Shown here in pieces: positions 19,909 to 28,829 of a stretch of DNA of 64,000 nucleotides. This stretch comes from an uncultured Prochlorococcus sp. (lineage in GTDB: Bacteria; Cyanobacteriota; Cyanobacteriia; PCC-6307; Cyanobiaceae). The position numbers and the translations under genes are program-made. Below the pieces are notes generated by a model that saw only the letters and a list, made by a program, of their open reading frames with translations, was not told the DNA's origin and did not search any database. Each line of letters opens with the position of its first letter. Position 1 is the stretch's first letter. The DNA lies in contig CABYTO010000005.1 of assembly GCA_902521995.1 (NCBI GenBank), positions 1 through 64,000 of the forward strand, written 5' to 3'.

Positions 19909-20813
19909 CCCTCAATAGTATATTTCTTATTAAAATCGTACACTTCTTTTGCTATAAACGGTAAAAGGGAAGCATCTTTGGAATATTTTTCTCCATTACA
20001 AAAAACTACTAATAAAGTTTGAAGAGATTGATTATTAATCCACCAAGCTGAATCATGTCTAACTTCAGACATTAAGCCTGCTTTACTCCAAAGATTAATG
20101 CTTTCTGGTAATCCTTCACCCAAAAAACCATCTATTTGATTAAGAGAATCCTTTTTAAGAACAACTTTATTTAAATTTCTTTTTAAAAAACTTCGCAAAT
20201 TTAAATTATTTTTTTGATAATCAATATGAATCATAATTTCCTCCAAAACTCTTGCAGCTGAATCAGAGTTCATAGCGTTTCTATTTTTATTATCATATCC
20301 ATAAAATTCTTTATCACGACCAAATGGTCCATCATCCCAAGTCTTCTGACAGCAATTTATACCAACCATTTCTTCCCAATTTAAATCATGTAGCCAATCA
20401 TTTATTATACTTCTTTGGTATTTCCAATTTTCCCATAGTTCCCCTTCAATACGAGGTCCACTTGTTGTTCCAGTAAGTAAGTCAATTAAAAAGCTTGTTG
20501 CATTATTACTGGAGAAAGACAACATTTTCCCTACAGCATCAATAATTTCATCTGATAATAATAAACTTCCTTTTTTAATCCAATAAAATGCAGCCAGGCC
20601 ATAAACTAACTTGACTATGCTGGCAGGGTAAACCATTTTTTTGTTATTAATGCCAGTTCCAAAACCTTTAAATACACTTTTATTTTCACTTTTATAATTA
20701 ATCCAAGTTATCGAAATATCTTCTCTTGAAAAATCTTTATTATGAGAGCATACTCTCCTTAAAATATCATTTAAGGCTAGACCCATCTCCTGACTTAAAT
20801 AGTAAAAGGACAT
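19905..20813 (-). CDS. serine hydrolase, class A beta-lactamase / PBP fold
   Basis: 302 residues. The three active-site motifs of penicilloyl-serine transferases are visible: SIVK at 65-68 (SxxK), SNN at 102-104 (SxN) and KAG at 244-246 (KTG-like). It may act on peptidoglycan or related amides; true lactam hydrolysis cannot be claimed. No signal peptide is apparent, unusual for a wall enzyme. The ATG at 20811-20813 is three bases from the divergent NlpC/P60 start; an internal ATG at 20784-20786 (MGLALNDILRR) is an alternative, with GGAG directly against it. Confidence 0.85.
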   Translation of the reverse strand: MSFYYLSQEMGLALNDILRRVCSHNKDFSREDISITWINYKSENKSVFKGFGTGINNKKMVYPASIVKLVYGLAAFYWIKKGSLLLSDEIIDAVGKMLSFSSNNATSFLIDLLTGTTSGPRIEGELWENWKYQRSIINDWLHDLNWEEMVGINCCQKTWDDGPFGRDKEFYGYDNKNRNAMNSDSAARVLEEIMIHIDYQKNNLNLRSFLKRNLNKVVLKKDSLNQIDGFLGEGLPESINLWSKAGLMSEVRHDSAWWINNQSLQTLLVVFCNGEKYSKDASLLPFIAKEVYDFNKKYTIEG

Positions 20814-20816
20814 TGT

Positions 20817-21575
20817 ATGGAAATTTATAAAAATCCTATCTCACTATTTAAACAAACTAATTTTTCAAAAACTATTTGGTGGCAATTAAAAGTTAATATT
20901 TCGGGGTATCAAAATGAAACTGAAGATAAATTAGTTACTGAAATATTTAAAAATAGAATTTTTAGGCTTATTTATCCAAATATTTATCAAAAAGACCATA
21001 AATTTTCAAGAATACTAGTTCAACTATATGAAGATGGTTACGTCTGTTGGATAAATTTATATGGATTAATTATTGAGAAATACGAATTCAAAAAAAATAA
21101 CAATTTAGAAAATAAACACTTCTTTATAAAAGATAAAGTTAACTCAATTTTAAAATGGATCAAGGATCAATCTGAGTTAAATAATGAATATCTTTGGGGA
21201 GGTACATTAGGACCCAATTTTGATTGTTCTGGATTAATTCAGACTGCTTTTTTAAAGCATCAAATTTATATACCCCGCGACTCTTTTCAAATAAAAAGTT
21301 TTTGTAAGCACCTTTTTTATTACAAAGAATCGTATGCGGCTCTACGACCTGGCGATCTTTTATTTTTTGGAAATGAAGAAAAATGTGATCATATTGGAAT
21401 CTACAAAGGGAACGGATTCTATTACCATAGCTCTGGAATGGATTTTGGCAGAAATGGAATAGGATTAGATACCCTAAAACATTCTAATGATAAAATCTCG
21501 TTGCATTATAAATCAAAACTAATTTCGGCAGGCAGAGTAGTTAGAAATTATAGATGGGACCGCACTATACGTTAA
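20817..21575 (+). CDS. NlpC/P60 family cell-wall peptidase
   Basis: 252 residues. The C-terminal NlpC/P60 papain-like domain (about 105-245) has FDCSGL with Cys137, DHIGIY with His192 and a third polar residue His204 in YYHSSG. The first 95 residues resemble the SH3-like domain of the structurally studied cyanobacterial gamma-D-glutamyl-diamino acid endopeptidases, which cut murein peptides bearing a free N-terminal L-Ala. No signal peptide, consistent with cytoplasmic murein recycling. A good AAAGGA ribosome-binding site at 20805-20810 lies inside the neighbouring start region. Confidence 0.9.
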   Translation: MEIYKNPISLFKQTNFSKTIWWQLKVNISGYQNETEDKLVTEIFKNRIFRLIYPNIYQKDHKFSRILVQLYEDGYVCWINLYGLIIEKYEFKKNNNLENKHFFIKDKVNSILKWIKDQSELNNEYLWGGTLGPNFDCSGLIQTAFLKHQIYIPRDSFQIKSFCKHLFYYKESYAALRPGDLLFFGNEEKCDHIGIYKGNGFYYHSSGMDFGRNGIGLDTLKHSNDKISLHYKSKLISAGRVVRNYRWDRTIR

Positions 21576-21638
21576 TAAATAGAGCTCACCATTAAATTTT
21601 AGATTAAATTAAAATATTACTTATTCTTTGATTAGAAA

Positions 21639-22238
21639 TTAGCCAGCAGTCCAAATATTTTTAATGATTGGCATTATGGTATCTAAGTGTAATGTCCCAA
21701 CAAGTAACCAAGCAAAAACAGCTCCTCCACATCCTCCTAACCAAAATCCACTTGTAAAATCAGCCCAACCTGCTCTTGTAAATAAGTCCTTTGGAGGATT
21801 ATTAACAGTCGCATCTGGAGGTTGAACATTAGGTGCTTTACCAGGTGCATTGTATAGAACGAAAAGTGCTGTCAAAATATGAACAGCTCCAATAGTAGCG
21901 AGAAGTCCAGCTGTTAGAGCAAATTCAGAATTTCTTAATGGGCCAGTCATGGTAAAAGGTCCGTATAGAAGATATCCAAAAGCTGCTCCAGTTTCTAAAC
22001 CTCTAAAATTAGGGGAAATACCTTCTCTGTAAAAAGGTAAATTATTTATAAAGGCTTTTGTAAAATAACCACTATTAACTGGAGTAGCTAAATTACCAAC
22101 ACAAGGATCAGCAACTGTTTTTACTGCCCATTGTTCTGCTACACCAATATCATTTGGTTGAACAGAAGTATCGATGTATTTCTCATCAAACTTAATAGAA
22201 CTTGTTGATTCAGAGAATGATTTTTGAAAGTCGCTCAT
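21639..22238 (-). CDS. psaL: photosystem I reaction centre subunit XI
   Basis: 199 residues with three hydrophobic segments, ending [14 protein letters not shown]. PsaL sits at the PSI trimer interface in cyanobacteria. [32 protein letters not shown] is the expected stromal N-terminal region, preceded by a 25-residue Ser-rich extension. It follows psaI by 28 bases on the same strand, so the two make a psaI-psaL operon. Confidence 0.96.
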   Translation of the reverse strand: MSDFQKSFSESTSSIKFDEKYIDTSVQPNDIGVAEQWAVKTVADPCVGNLATPVNSGYFTKAFINNLPFYREGISPNFRGLETGAAFGYLLYGPFTMTGPLRNSEFALTAGLLATIGAVHILTALFVLYNAPGKAPNVQPPDATVNNPPKDLFTRAGWADFTSGFWLGGCGGAVFAWLLVGTLHLDTIMPIIKNIWTAG

Positions 22239-22266
22239 TTTTTTTAATAGTTTAGTGTTTGATAAT

Positions 22267-22380
22267 TTATTCAGTTGCTGTAATTAATCTTCCAATCAAT
22301 ACGATAAAAACAGCAGGCATTGCTATACCAATTAAAGGAACAAAAATTGAAGGTAAAAGACTTGGTAAATCAGATGGCAT
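22267..22380 (-). CDS. psaI: photosystem I subunit VIII (missing from ORF track)
   Basis: 37 residues read directly from the minus strand: [20 protein letters not shown] then a hydrophobic helix, an Arg and the end LITATE. A single membrane span with P-L-x-G and GRLI matches PsaI, which contacts PsaL in the PSI trimer core. ATG at 22378-22380, TAA at 22267-22269. It is the first gene of the pair with psaL and is preceded by a tandem 10-base repeat. Confidence 0.95.
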   Translation of the reverse strand: MPSDLPSLLPSIFVPLIGIAMPAVFIVLIGRLITATE

Positions 22381-22383
22381 AGT

Positions 22384-22403
22384 TCTTTAAACATCTTTAA
22401 ACA
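22384..22403 (-). repeat. tandem 10-bp repeat in psaI leader
   Basis: On the minus strand TGTTTAAAGA occurs twice back to back, ending three bases before the psaI ATG. The second copy's AAAGA could serve as a weak ribosome-binding site and the first duplicates it. A TTATAAAT further upstream (about 22413-22420) could be the -10 element. Confidence 0.75.
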
Positions 22404-22472
22404 CTTTAGTATTTATAAGCGAAATAATGTTAATTTTATTACTGGATGATATAAAAATTATTAACTTTTTAC

Positions 22473-22865
22473 ATGTTAAATTTTTTCGCAATTTTACTTA
22501 TTATTTTTATAGGAATATTACTTCTAGTTTTTAAAAAAAGAAGCTTTAAAAAGTTAATAAATCAAAGCAATTTAAATTCTATTAAATTAAAGAAAAATAA
22601 GAAAAGTAATAATAAATTTTTATCTAAAAAAAATAGTTATTTATACAATCACGAAGAAAAAAAATACTCAGTAATTTATAAAAATTCTCAAAGAAATAAA
22701 ATGATTAGTCTTTTTAAGGGTGATACAGAAAATAAATTAAAGGCACTAAAAATTGCAGAAGAATTGGCTGATAAATCAACATTACCAATTTTACGAAAAG
22801 GCTTAAGAGATATTTCTCCTGAAGTCATTGAAATTTCAGCTTTATTAATAAGACAGTTCAAGTAA
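22473..22865 (+). CDS. membrane-anchored hypothetical protein
   Basis: 130 residues. Residues 4-20 (FFAILLIIFIGILLLVF) form one N-terminal membrane anchor; a very Lys/Asn/Ser-rich linker follows to about residue 75; the last 45 residues (KLKALKIAEELADKSTLPILRKGLRDISPEVIEISALLI) look like one to one-and-a-half HEAT-type helical repeats. No enzyme motif and no function recognised. It is divergent from psaI and converges on the glycosyltransferase gene with a 4-base gap. Confidence 0.65.
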   Translation: MLNFFAILLIIFIGILLLVFKKRSFKKLINQSNLNSIKLKKNKKSNNKFLSKKNSYLYNHEEKKYSVIYKNSQRNKMISLFKGDTENKLKALKIAEELADKSTLPILRKGLRDISPEVIEISALLIRQFK

Positions 22866-22869
22866 ACAA

Positions 22870-23832
22870 TCAATTTTGCTTAGCACTGTTTATTGATCTA
22901 ATTCTGTAAATTGGACGACTTTGACTTTCATGATATGTCCTTATTAAAAGTTCGCTCAATAATCCAAAGCTAAATAATTGAACACCAGCAATTCCTAATA
23001 TTAATGCAAACATGAGCAAAGGACGATTTCCAATATCCTCACCCATTATTTTTAAAACTATCAAATAAGAACTTATCGCAAGACTAAAGAAAATACTTAT
23101 AATTCCAACAAAACCAAATCCATACATCGGTCTTGTTAAAAATTTAGTCATAAACCAAACAGTAAGTAAATCCATTAACACTCTAAAAGTTCTATCAATT
23201 CCATATTTACTTGATCCATATTGCCTGCTCCTATGATTTACTTTAATTTCTTTGATTCTTGCACCTTCAATATTTGCTAAAACAGGCAAAAACCTGTGAA
23301 GTTCCCCATATAACTTTATATCTTTAATTATTTCTTTCTTAAACGCTTTTAATGAGCAACCATAGTCATGCAAATTCAAACCTGTTACGTGAGCTATTAA
23401 CTTATTCGCTATTTTTGATGGTATCTTTCTATTAATTAATTTGTCTTTTCTATCAAACCTCCAACCACAAACCAAATCATAACCATTATTAATTTCTGAA
23501 ATTAATAAAGGAATATCATTTGGATCATTCTGTAAATCACCATCCAAAGTAATAACAATATCGCCATTGGAATTATCAAAGCCAGCTGACATTGCTGCAG
23601 TTTGACCATAATTTTTGCGTAGGGAAATTACTGACAATTCTTTAATTTTGAGAGTTAGTTGCTTTAATACTTGATGAGTATTATCTTTAGAACCATCATT
23701 TACAACAATCAATTCAAAATTAAATTTATGAGATGACATCACATTTATAACTTCATCCAATAAAAGACCAATACTATCGCTTTCATTGAAAACGGGGACG
23801 ATAATAGAAATTAATTGTTTTATATCTGACAT
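22870..23832 (-). CDS. family 2 glycosyltransferase, membrane-bound (DPM1/GtrB-like)
   Basis: 320 residues. The N-terminal GT-A domain begins ISIIVPVFNESDSIGLLLDEV and contains VVNDGSKDNT and TLDGDLQNDPNDIP (nucleotide-sugar and metal binding). HRSRQYGSSKYG and two C-terminal membrane helices (about 235-300) place it with the polyprenyl-phosphate glycosyltransferases. It probably moves a sugar from UDP/GDP-sugar to a lipid carrier or surface glycan; the sugar is unknown. Confidence 0.88.
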   Translation of the reverse strand: MSDIKQLISIIVPVFNESDSIGLLLDEVINVMSSHKFNFELIVVNDGSKDNTHQVLKQLTLKIKELSVISLRKNYGQTAAMSAGFDNSNGDIVITLDGDLQNDPNDIPLLISEINNGYDLVCGWRFDRKDKLINRKIPSKIANKLIAHVTGLNLHDYGCSLKAFKKEIIKDIKLYGELHRFLPVLANIEGARIKEIKVNHRSRQYGSSKYGIDRTFRVLMDLLTVWFMTKFLTRPMYGFGFVGIISIFFSLAISSYLIVLKIMGEDIGNRPLLMFALILGIAGVQLFSFGLLSELLIRTYHESQSRPIYRIRSINSAKQN

Positions 23833-23893
23833 TTATATTTAATAATAATTACACAATTTTAACTTAATTTAGAACATTAAAATTAAACAAAAA

Positions 23894-23917
23894 AAATCAC
23901 CACAAACGTGGTGATTT
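23894..23917 (-). terminator. intrinsic terminator after psaB
   Basis: On the minus strand AAATCACCAC, loop GTTT, GTGGTGATTT form a perfect 10-bp stem followed by TTTTTG, about 20 bases past the psaB stop. This is the clearest rho-independent terminator in the window and should end the psaAB transcript. Confidence 0.9.
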
Positions 23918-23935
23918 AAATTATTTAAAGGAAAT

Positions 23936-26164
23936 TTAACCAAACTTACCTGAAGTGGATGCAATAACAAATGCCCCAAATGTAAGTATGTTTCCAATCG
24001 TGAAATGTGCTAGTCCAACTAATCTAGCTTGAACAATTGAGAGTGCAACTGGCTTATCTCTCCAGCCAACAAGGTTAGCAATTGGAGTACGCTGATGGGC
24101 CCAAACTAATGTTTCAATTAACTCTTGCCAGTAACCACGCCATGATATTAGGAACATGAAACCAGTAGCCCAAACTAAGTGACCGAATAGAAACATCCAA
24201 GCCCAAGGAGATAGAGAATTTACTCCAAATGGATTATATCCATTAATAAGTTGAGCAGAGTTTAACCATAGATAATCTCTGAACCAACCCATTAGATAGG
24301 TACCTGATTCGTTAAATTGTGCTACGTTACCCTGCCAAATTGCTAAATGTTTCCAATGCCAGTAGAAAGTTACCCATGCTAGTAAATTTAATGCCCAGAA
24401 CATTGCTAGGTACATAGCATCCCAAGATGAACTATCACAAGTACCTCCACGTCCAGGTCCATCGCAAGGGAAAGCATAACCTAAATCTTTCTTATCAGGA
24501 ATTAATTTTGTTCCTCTAGCATCGAGTGCACCTTTGATAAGGATTAATGCAGTTGTATGAAGACCTAAAGCGATAGCATGGTGAACCAAGAAATCTGCTG
24601 GGCCAATAGGCAAGAAAGCACTTAATGCATCTTGTCTATTGATAAGATCCATCCAATAATGATTACCTGGTAATGAATTAGCTGCTAGAGTTGCTGAACT
24701 TGTTGGATCAGATAATAAAGCGTTAAAGCCGTACATCATTTTACCTTGAGCAGCTTGAACGAATTGAGCAAATACTGGCTCTATTAAAATTTGCTTTTCA
24801 GGATTACCAAAAGCTACAACGACATCGTTGTGAACATAAATTCCAAGAGTATGAAATCCTAGCAACATGGTTACCCAACTAAGGTGGCTTATCAAAGCTT
24901 CCTTTGTTCCAAGTACTCTTGCTAGTACATTGTCCTTGTTTAATTCAGGATCATAATCTCTCACAAAGAAAATGGCTCCGTGTGCAAAAGCACCGACCAT
25001 CAAGAACATAGCTATGTACTGATGATGACTGTATAGAGCAGATTGTGTGGTGTAGTCCCTGGCAATAAAAGCGTAAGAGGGAAGTGCACCCATATGTTGG
25101 GCTACAAGAGAAGTTGCAACACCAAGTGATGCTAATGCTAATCCAAGTTGGAAATGTAATGAGTTGTTTACAGTTTCATATATTCCATCGTGGTTAATTC
25201 CGAAACTACCTTTATGAGGATCATTAGGGTGTCTTGTGTTATGAGCTTCTGTAATTTCTTTGAGGCTATGACCAATACCAAAAGTATTTCTATACATATG
25301 ACCAGCAATTACAAAAACTGTACCAATCGCAATATGGTGATGTGCAATGTCAGTAAGCCATAATGCTTCACTTTGAGGATGAAGACCACCCAAGAAAGTG
25401 AAGATTGCTGTTCCAGCTCCCTCAGCTGTTCCAAATACTTGGTCTAATGAATCAGGATTCTGAGCATATGCTCCCCAATTTAAAGTAAAGAAAGGCGCTA
25501 ATCCTGCAGGATGTGGAAGCACTGTTAACCAGTTATCCCAACCTACATGTTGACCTCTTGACTCAGGTATTGCGACATGAACCAAATGACCTGTCCAAGC
25601 AATACTACTAAAACCGAATAAGACTGCTAAATGATGATTTAATCTTGACTCTGCATTTTTAAACCAAGCCAAAGATGGTCTGAATTTTGGCTGTAAGTGT
25701 AACCAACCTGCAAATAGAGTCCAACAAGCCAAAATACTCATGAATATTGAAGCTTGAAATAGTTGCTCGTTAGTTCTCATTCCAATTGTGTACCACCAAT
25801 GGTAAAGGCCTGAATAAGCTATGTTTACTGGACCACTAGCTCCAGCTTGTGTCATTGCTTCTGTGATACCAGATCCAAAATGAGGATCCCAAATAGCATG
25901 AGCAATAGGACGAACGTGGGTTGGATCAAGTACAAATTGCTCGAAATTTCCTTGCCAAGCAATATGAAATAAGTTTCCAGCTACCCAGAGGGCAATTATT
26001 GCTAGATGCCCAAAATGTGTTGAGAAAAGCTTCTGGTAAAGCTTTTCTTCGGTCATACCATCATGACTTTCAAAGTCGTGAGCGGTAGCTATTCCGTACC
26101 ATATTCGTCTAGTTGTAGGGTCCTGAGCTAGACCCTGGTTAAATGATGGAAATTTTGTTGCCAT
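23936..26164 (-). CDS. psaB: photosystem I P700 apoprotein A2
   Basis: 742 residues, eleven-helix PSI core protein. With PsaA it carries P700, the A0/A1 acceptors and the FX iron-sulfur cluster; [10 protein letters not shown] supplies two of the four FX cysteines. N-terminal [23 protein letters not shown] is typical. It lies 27 bases after psaA on the same strand, so both are co-transcribed. Confidence 0.98.
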   Translation of the reverse strand: MATKFPSFNQGLAQDPTTRRIWYGIATAHDFESHDGMTEEKLYQKLFSTHFGHLAIIALWVAGNLFHIAWQGNFEQFVLDPTHVRPIAHAIWDPHFGSGITEAMTQAGASGPVNIAYSGLYHWWYTIGMRTNEQLFQASIFMSILACWTLFAGWLHLQPKFRPSLAWFKNAESRLNHHLAVLFGFSSIAWTGHLVHVAIPESRGQHVGWDNWLTVLPHPAGLAPFFTLNWGAYAQNPDSLDQVFGTAEGAGTAIFTFLGGLHPQSEALWLTDIAHHHIAIGTVFVIAGHMYRNTFGIGHSLKEITEAHNTRHPNDPHKGSFGINHDGIYETVNNSLHFQLGLALASLGVATSLVAQHMGALPSYAFIARDYTTQSALYSHHQYIAMFLMVGAFAHGAIFFVRDYDPELNKDNVLARVLGTKEALISHLSWVTMLLGFHTLGIYVHNDVVVAFGNPEKQILIEPVFAQFVQAAQGKMMYGFNALLSDPTSSATLAANSLPGNHYWMDLINRQDALSAFLPIGPADFLVHHAIALGLHTTALILIKGALDARGTKLIPDKKDLGYAFPCDGPGRGGTCDSSSWDAMYLAMFWALNLLAWVTFYWHWKHLAIWQGNVAQFNESGTYLMGWFRDYLWLNSAQLINGYNPFGVNSLSPWAWMFLFGHLVWATGFMFLISWRGYWQELIETLVWAHQRTPIANLVGWRDKPVALSIVQARLVGLAHFTIGNILTFGAFVIASTSGKFG

Positions 26165-26191
26165 TGAATTAAAAAGGTGAAGTTCAGGTAA

Positions 26192-28495
26192 TTAGCCCAG
26201 ACCAAAAAGGCGAGCATGGAAGAAAGCCCATGTAGTGGCAATACCACCGACAAGGAAATGTGTAACACCTACTGCTCTACCCTGAGTGATGGATAAAGCT
26301 CTTGGTTGAATTGTTGGAGCAACTTTAAGTTTGTTATGTGCCCAAACAATTGATTCGAATAATTCTTGCCAATATCCACGTCCACTAAATAGAAACATTA
26401 AACTAAATGCCCATATAAAGTGAGCCCCTAAGAACATCAAACCGTACATGCTTATGGATTGACCATAACTTGTTAATACTTGAGAAGCTTGAGCCCAAAG
26501 GAAATCTCTTAACCAACCATTAATAGTGATTGAGCTTTGTGCGAAATTCCCACCAGTAAGTCCCCAAACATCACTCTGCATTTTCCATGAGAAGTGGAAG
26601 ATAACTATTGATAAACAGTTATACATCCAGAAAAGAGCTAAGAACACATGATCCCATGAAGAAACTTGACATGTACCACCTCTTCCGGGACCATCACAAG
26701 GAAATCTAAATCCTAAAGAAGCTTTGTCAGGAATCAACCTTGAACTTCTTGCATAAAGAACCCCTTTGAGAAGTATCAAAACAGTTACATGGATTTGGAA
26801 GGCATGAATATGATGAATCATTAAATCAGCTGTCCCTAATGGAATTGGAGCTATAGCAACCTTTCCACCAACCTCTACTAAACTTCCATTAAAAACTTCA
26901 CTTAAGGCCTTATGAGGTAAAGCTTCTGCAGTACCTGCCAAAAGAGAAGTTCCAACAGCAGATGCTTGAATACTTTGTACCCATTGAGCAAAAATAGGCT
27001 GAAGTTGAATTGCAGAATCACTAAACATATCTTGAGGTCTACCCAAAGCTCTCATAGTATCGTTGTGAATATAAAGTCCAAAACTATGGAATCCTAACCA
27101 CATACATACCCAGTTTAAGTGACTTATTAAGGCATCTCTTGCTTTAAGAATTCTGTCTAATACATTATCAATGTGCTTTGCCGGATCGTAATCTCTAACC
27201 ATTGCAATTCCAGCATGCGCACCTGCACCTACTATGAATAATCCACCTATCCACATGTGATGAGTAAATAATCCAAGAACTGTCATGTAGTCAGTAGCTA
27301 TATATGGATATGGAGGCATGGCATACATGTGATGAGATACAAGTATGCTTATAGATCCAAGCATTGCTAGATTAACCGCAAGCTGAGCATGTCTACTTTC
27401 AGCCATGAACTCAAAAAGACCTTGATGACCTTTAGGAGCAGGGAATAATATTGGATCTCCTTGCTGCGAATCTAATATTTCTTTCATACTATGACCAATA
27501 CCATAATTGGTTCTATACATATGACCACCAATAATTGCTATGACACCGAAAGCTAAATGATGATGAGAAACATCAGTCATCCATAAGCTTCCTGTCACAG
27601 GGTTAAGTCCACCTTTAAAAGTAAGGAAGTCTGAGAAAGCTAACCAGTTTAAACTAAAGAAATTACCTGTACCACTTGCTAATCCTGGAAATATCTGACC
27701 GATAATTTGGGGATCACAGAGTTGATGCGGCATAGGCATGTCTGCAATAGTTGCTATTTCTTTACCATTGATGACTAAAGGAGAGCCTGCATCAATTGCA
27801 TCTAGAAGGGCTGCAGTAGGAGCTCCAATATGGATACAATGACCAGCCCATGCTAAAGATCCTAATCCTACTAAACCAGCTATATGGTGATTAAGCATAG
27901 ACTCAATATCTTGAAACCACTCCATTTTTGGAGCTGCTTTGTGATAATGAAAAATTCCAGCATGAAGCATCAGAGCAGCCATTACTACGGCACCTATTGC
28001 TAAAGCCATCAGTTCACTCTCGTTTGTAATTCCCCATGCACGCCACATGTGGAATATTCCTGAACTAATTTGAATACCGTTGTAGTTAGCACCAAGATCA
28101 GCATTTAGCATTTCTTGACCAACAATTGCCCAAACTTGCTGAGCTCCGGGTTTGACATGAGTTGGATCAGCTAACCAACCTGAATAATTAGAAAATCTTG
28201 CTCCATGGAAAAATGCAGCACTCATCCATATAAAAATGACCGCAAGATGTCCAAAATGAGCTGAAAAGATTTTTCTTGTTGCTTCTTCAGCATCGCCTGT
28301 ATGCACATCGAAATCATGTGCGTCAGCATGCAAATTCCAGATCCAAGTTGTAGTTTTTGGACCTTTAGATAATTTACTTGACCAGAAACCTGGCTTATCT
28401 AATTTGGCAAAATCAATAGGTCTTGGATCGGCCTTAACAGGATCCTCCAAAACTTTTTTGTTTTTTTCTCCACTTTCTGGTGGGCTGATGGTCAT
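26192..28495 (-). CDS. psaA: photosystem I P700 apoprotein A1
   Basis: 767 residues, the other half of the PSI heterodimer. [10 protein letters not shown] gives its two cysteines to the FX cluster, and histidine-rich helices such as [11 protein letters not shown]-type segments bind chlorophyll. First gene of psaAB, preceded by a 334-base non-coding region with dyads; expression is expected to be light responsive in this lineage. Confidence 0.98.
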   Translation of the reverse strand: MTISPPESGEKNKKVLEDPVKADPRPIDFAKLDKPGFWSSKLSKGPKTTTWIWNLHADAHDFDVHTGDAEEATRKIFSAHFGHLAVIFIWMSAAFFHGARFSNYSGWLADPTHVKPGAQQVWAIVGQEMLNADLGANYNGIQISSGIFHMWRAWGITNESELMALAIGAVVMAALMLHAGIFHYHKAAPKMEWFQDIESMLNHHIAGLVGLGSLAWAGHCIHIGAPTAALLDAIDAGSPLVINGKEIATIADMPMPHQLCDPQIIGQIFPGLASGTGNFFSLNWLAFSDFLTFKGGLNPVTGSLWMTDVSHHHLAFGVIAIIGGHMYRTNYGIGHSMKEILDSQQGDPILFPAPKGHQGLFEFMAESRHAQLAVNLAMLGSISILVSHHMYAMPPYPYIATDYMTVLGLFTHHMWIGGLFIVGAGAHAGIAMVRDYDPAKHIDNVLDRILKARDALISHLNWVCMWLGFHSFGLYIHNDTMRALGRPQDMFSDSAIQLQPIFAQWVQSIQASAVGTSLLAGTAEALPHKALSEVFNGSLVEVGGKVAIAPIPLGTADLMIHHIHAFQIHVTVLILLKGVLYARSSRLIPDKASLGFRFPCDGPGRGGTCQVSSWDHVFLALFWMYNCLSIVIFHFSWKMQSDVWGLTGGNFAQSSITINGWLRDFLWAQASQVLTSYGQSISMYGLMFLGAHFIWAFSLMFLFSGRGYWQELFESIVWAHNKLKVAPTIQPRALSITQGRAVGVTHFLVGGIATTWAFFHARLFGLG

Positions 28496-28829
28496 CTAGC
28501 ACCTCGAAAATAATTGACATTAAAGCCGATTGATCTGATCTTGAACTTATTTTTAATGATAATGTTCAAGAAACGAAGTCCATCGGAACTTTAGATATTC
28601 GTTTCAAAAATAATAAGACAAAGATTCTTTCGTTATGCATTAACGTAACAAATGTTCTAATGATTGTTACTATATGAATATTTTGTTAAATTCTCGTCTA
28701 TGACTTAGTTATGAGTAATTTTACTCAAATTTTATCTATATTTCTTAAATTTTTTTTTATATTTCAAAGAAAATTTTTTAAATCCAGCGACAGGATATAA
28801 TTTTTACGTAACTATCAATAGTTTCTGAT
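28496..28829. promoter_or_regulatory. divergent psaA / cbiG-cobJ control region
   Basis: 334 bases with no gene, the longest non-coding stretch here. Two dyads stand out: CGTTA-N5-TAACG at 28631-28645 and GTAACA-N14-TGTTAC at 28645-28670. The second overlaps a TATAGT (minus strand, 28669-28674) that could be the psaA -10, which would give a leader of about 165 bases. No known motif name is claimed. The right part is a run of T-rich sequence leading into the cobJ -10. Confidence 0.5.
28796..28801 (+). promoter_or_regulatory. candidate -10 box for cbiG-cobJ
   Basis: Consensus TATAAT 28 bases before the TTG start, with only T/A-rich sequence in the -35 position. If correct the 5' leader is about 20 bases; this leaves no room for a cobalamin riboswitch before the gene. 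Confidence 0.5.

Noticed and set aside
18996-21575. Possible mobile element or genomic island
   Set aside because: No terminal inverted repeats, target duplications, tRNA fragment or transposase were seen; base composition matches the neighbours.
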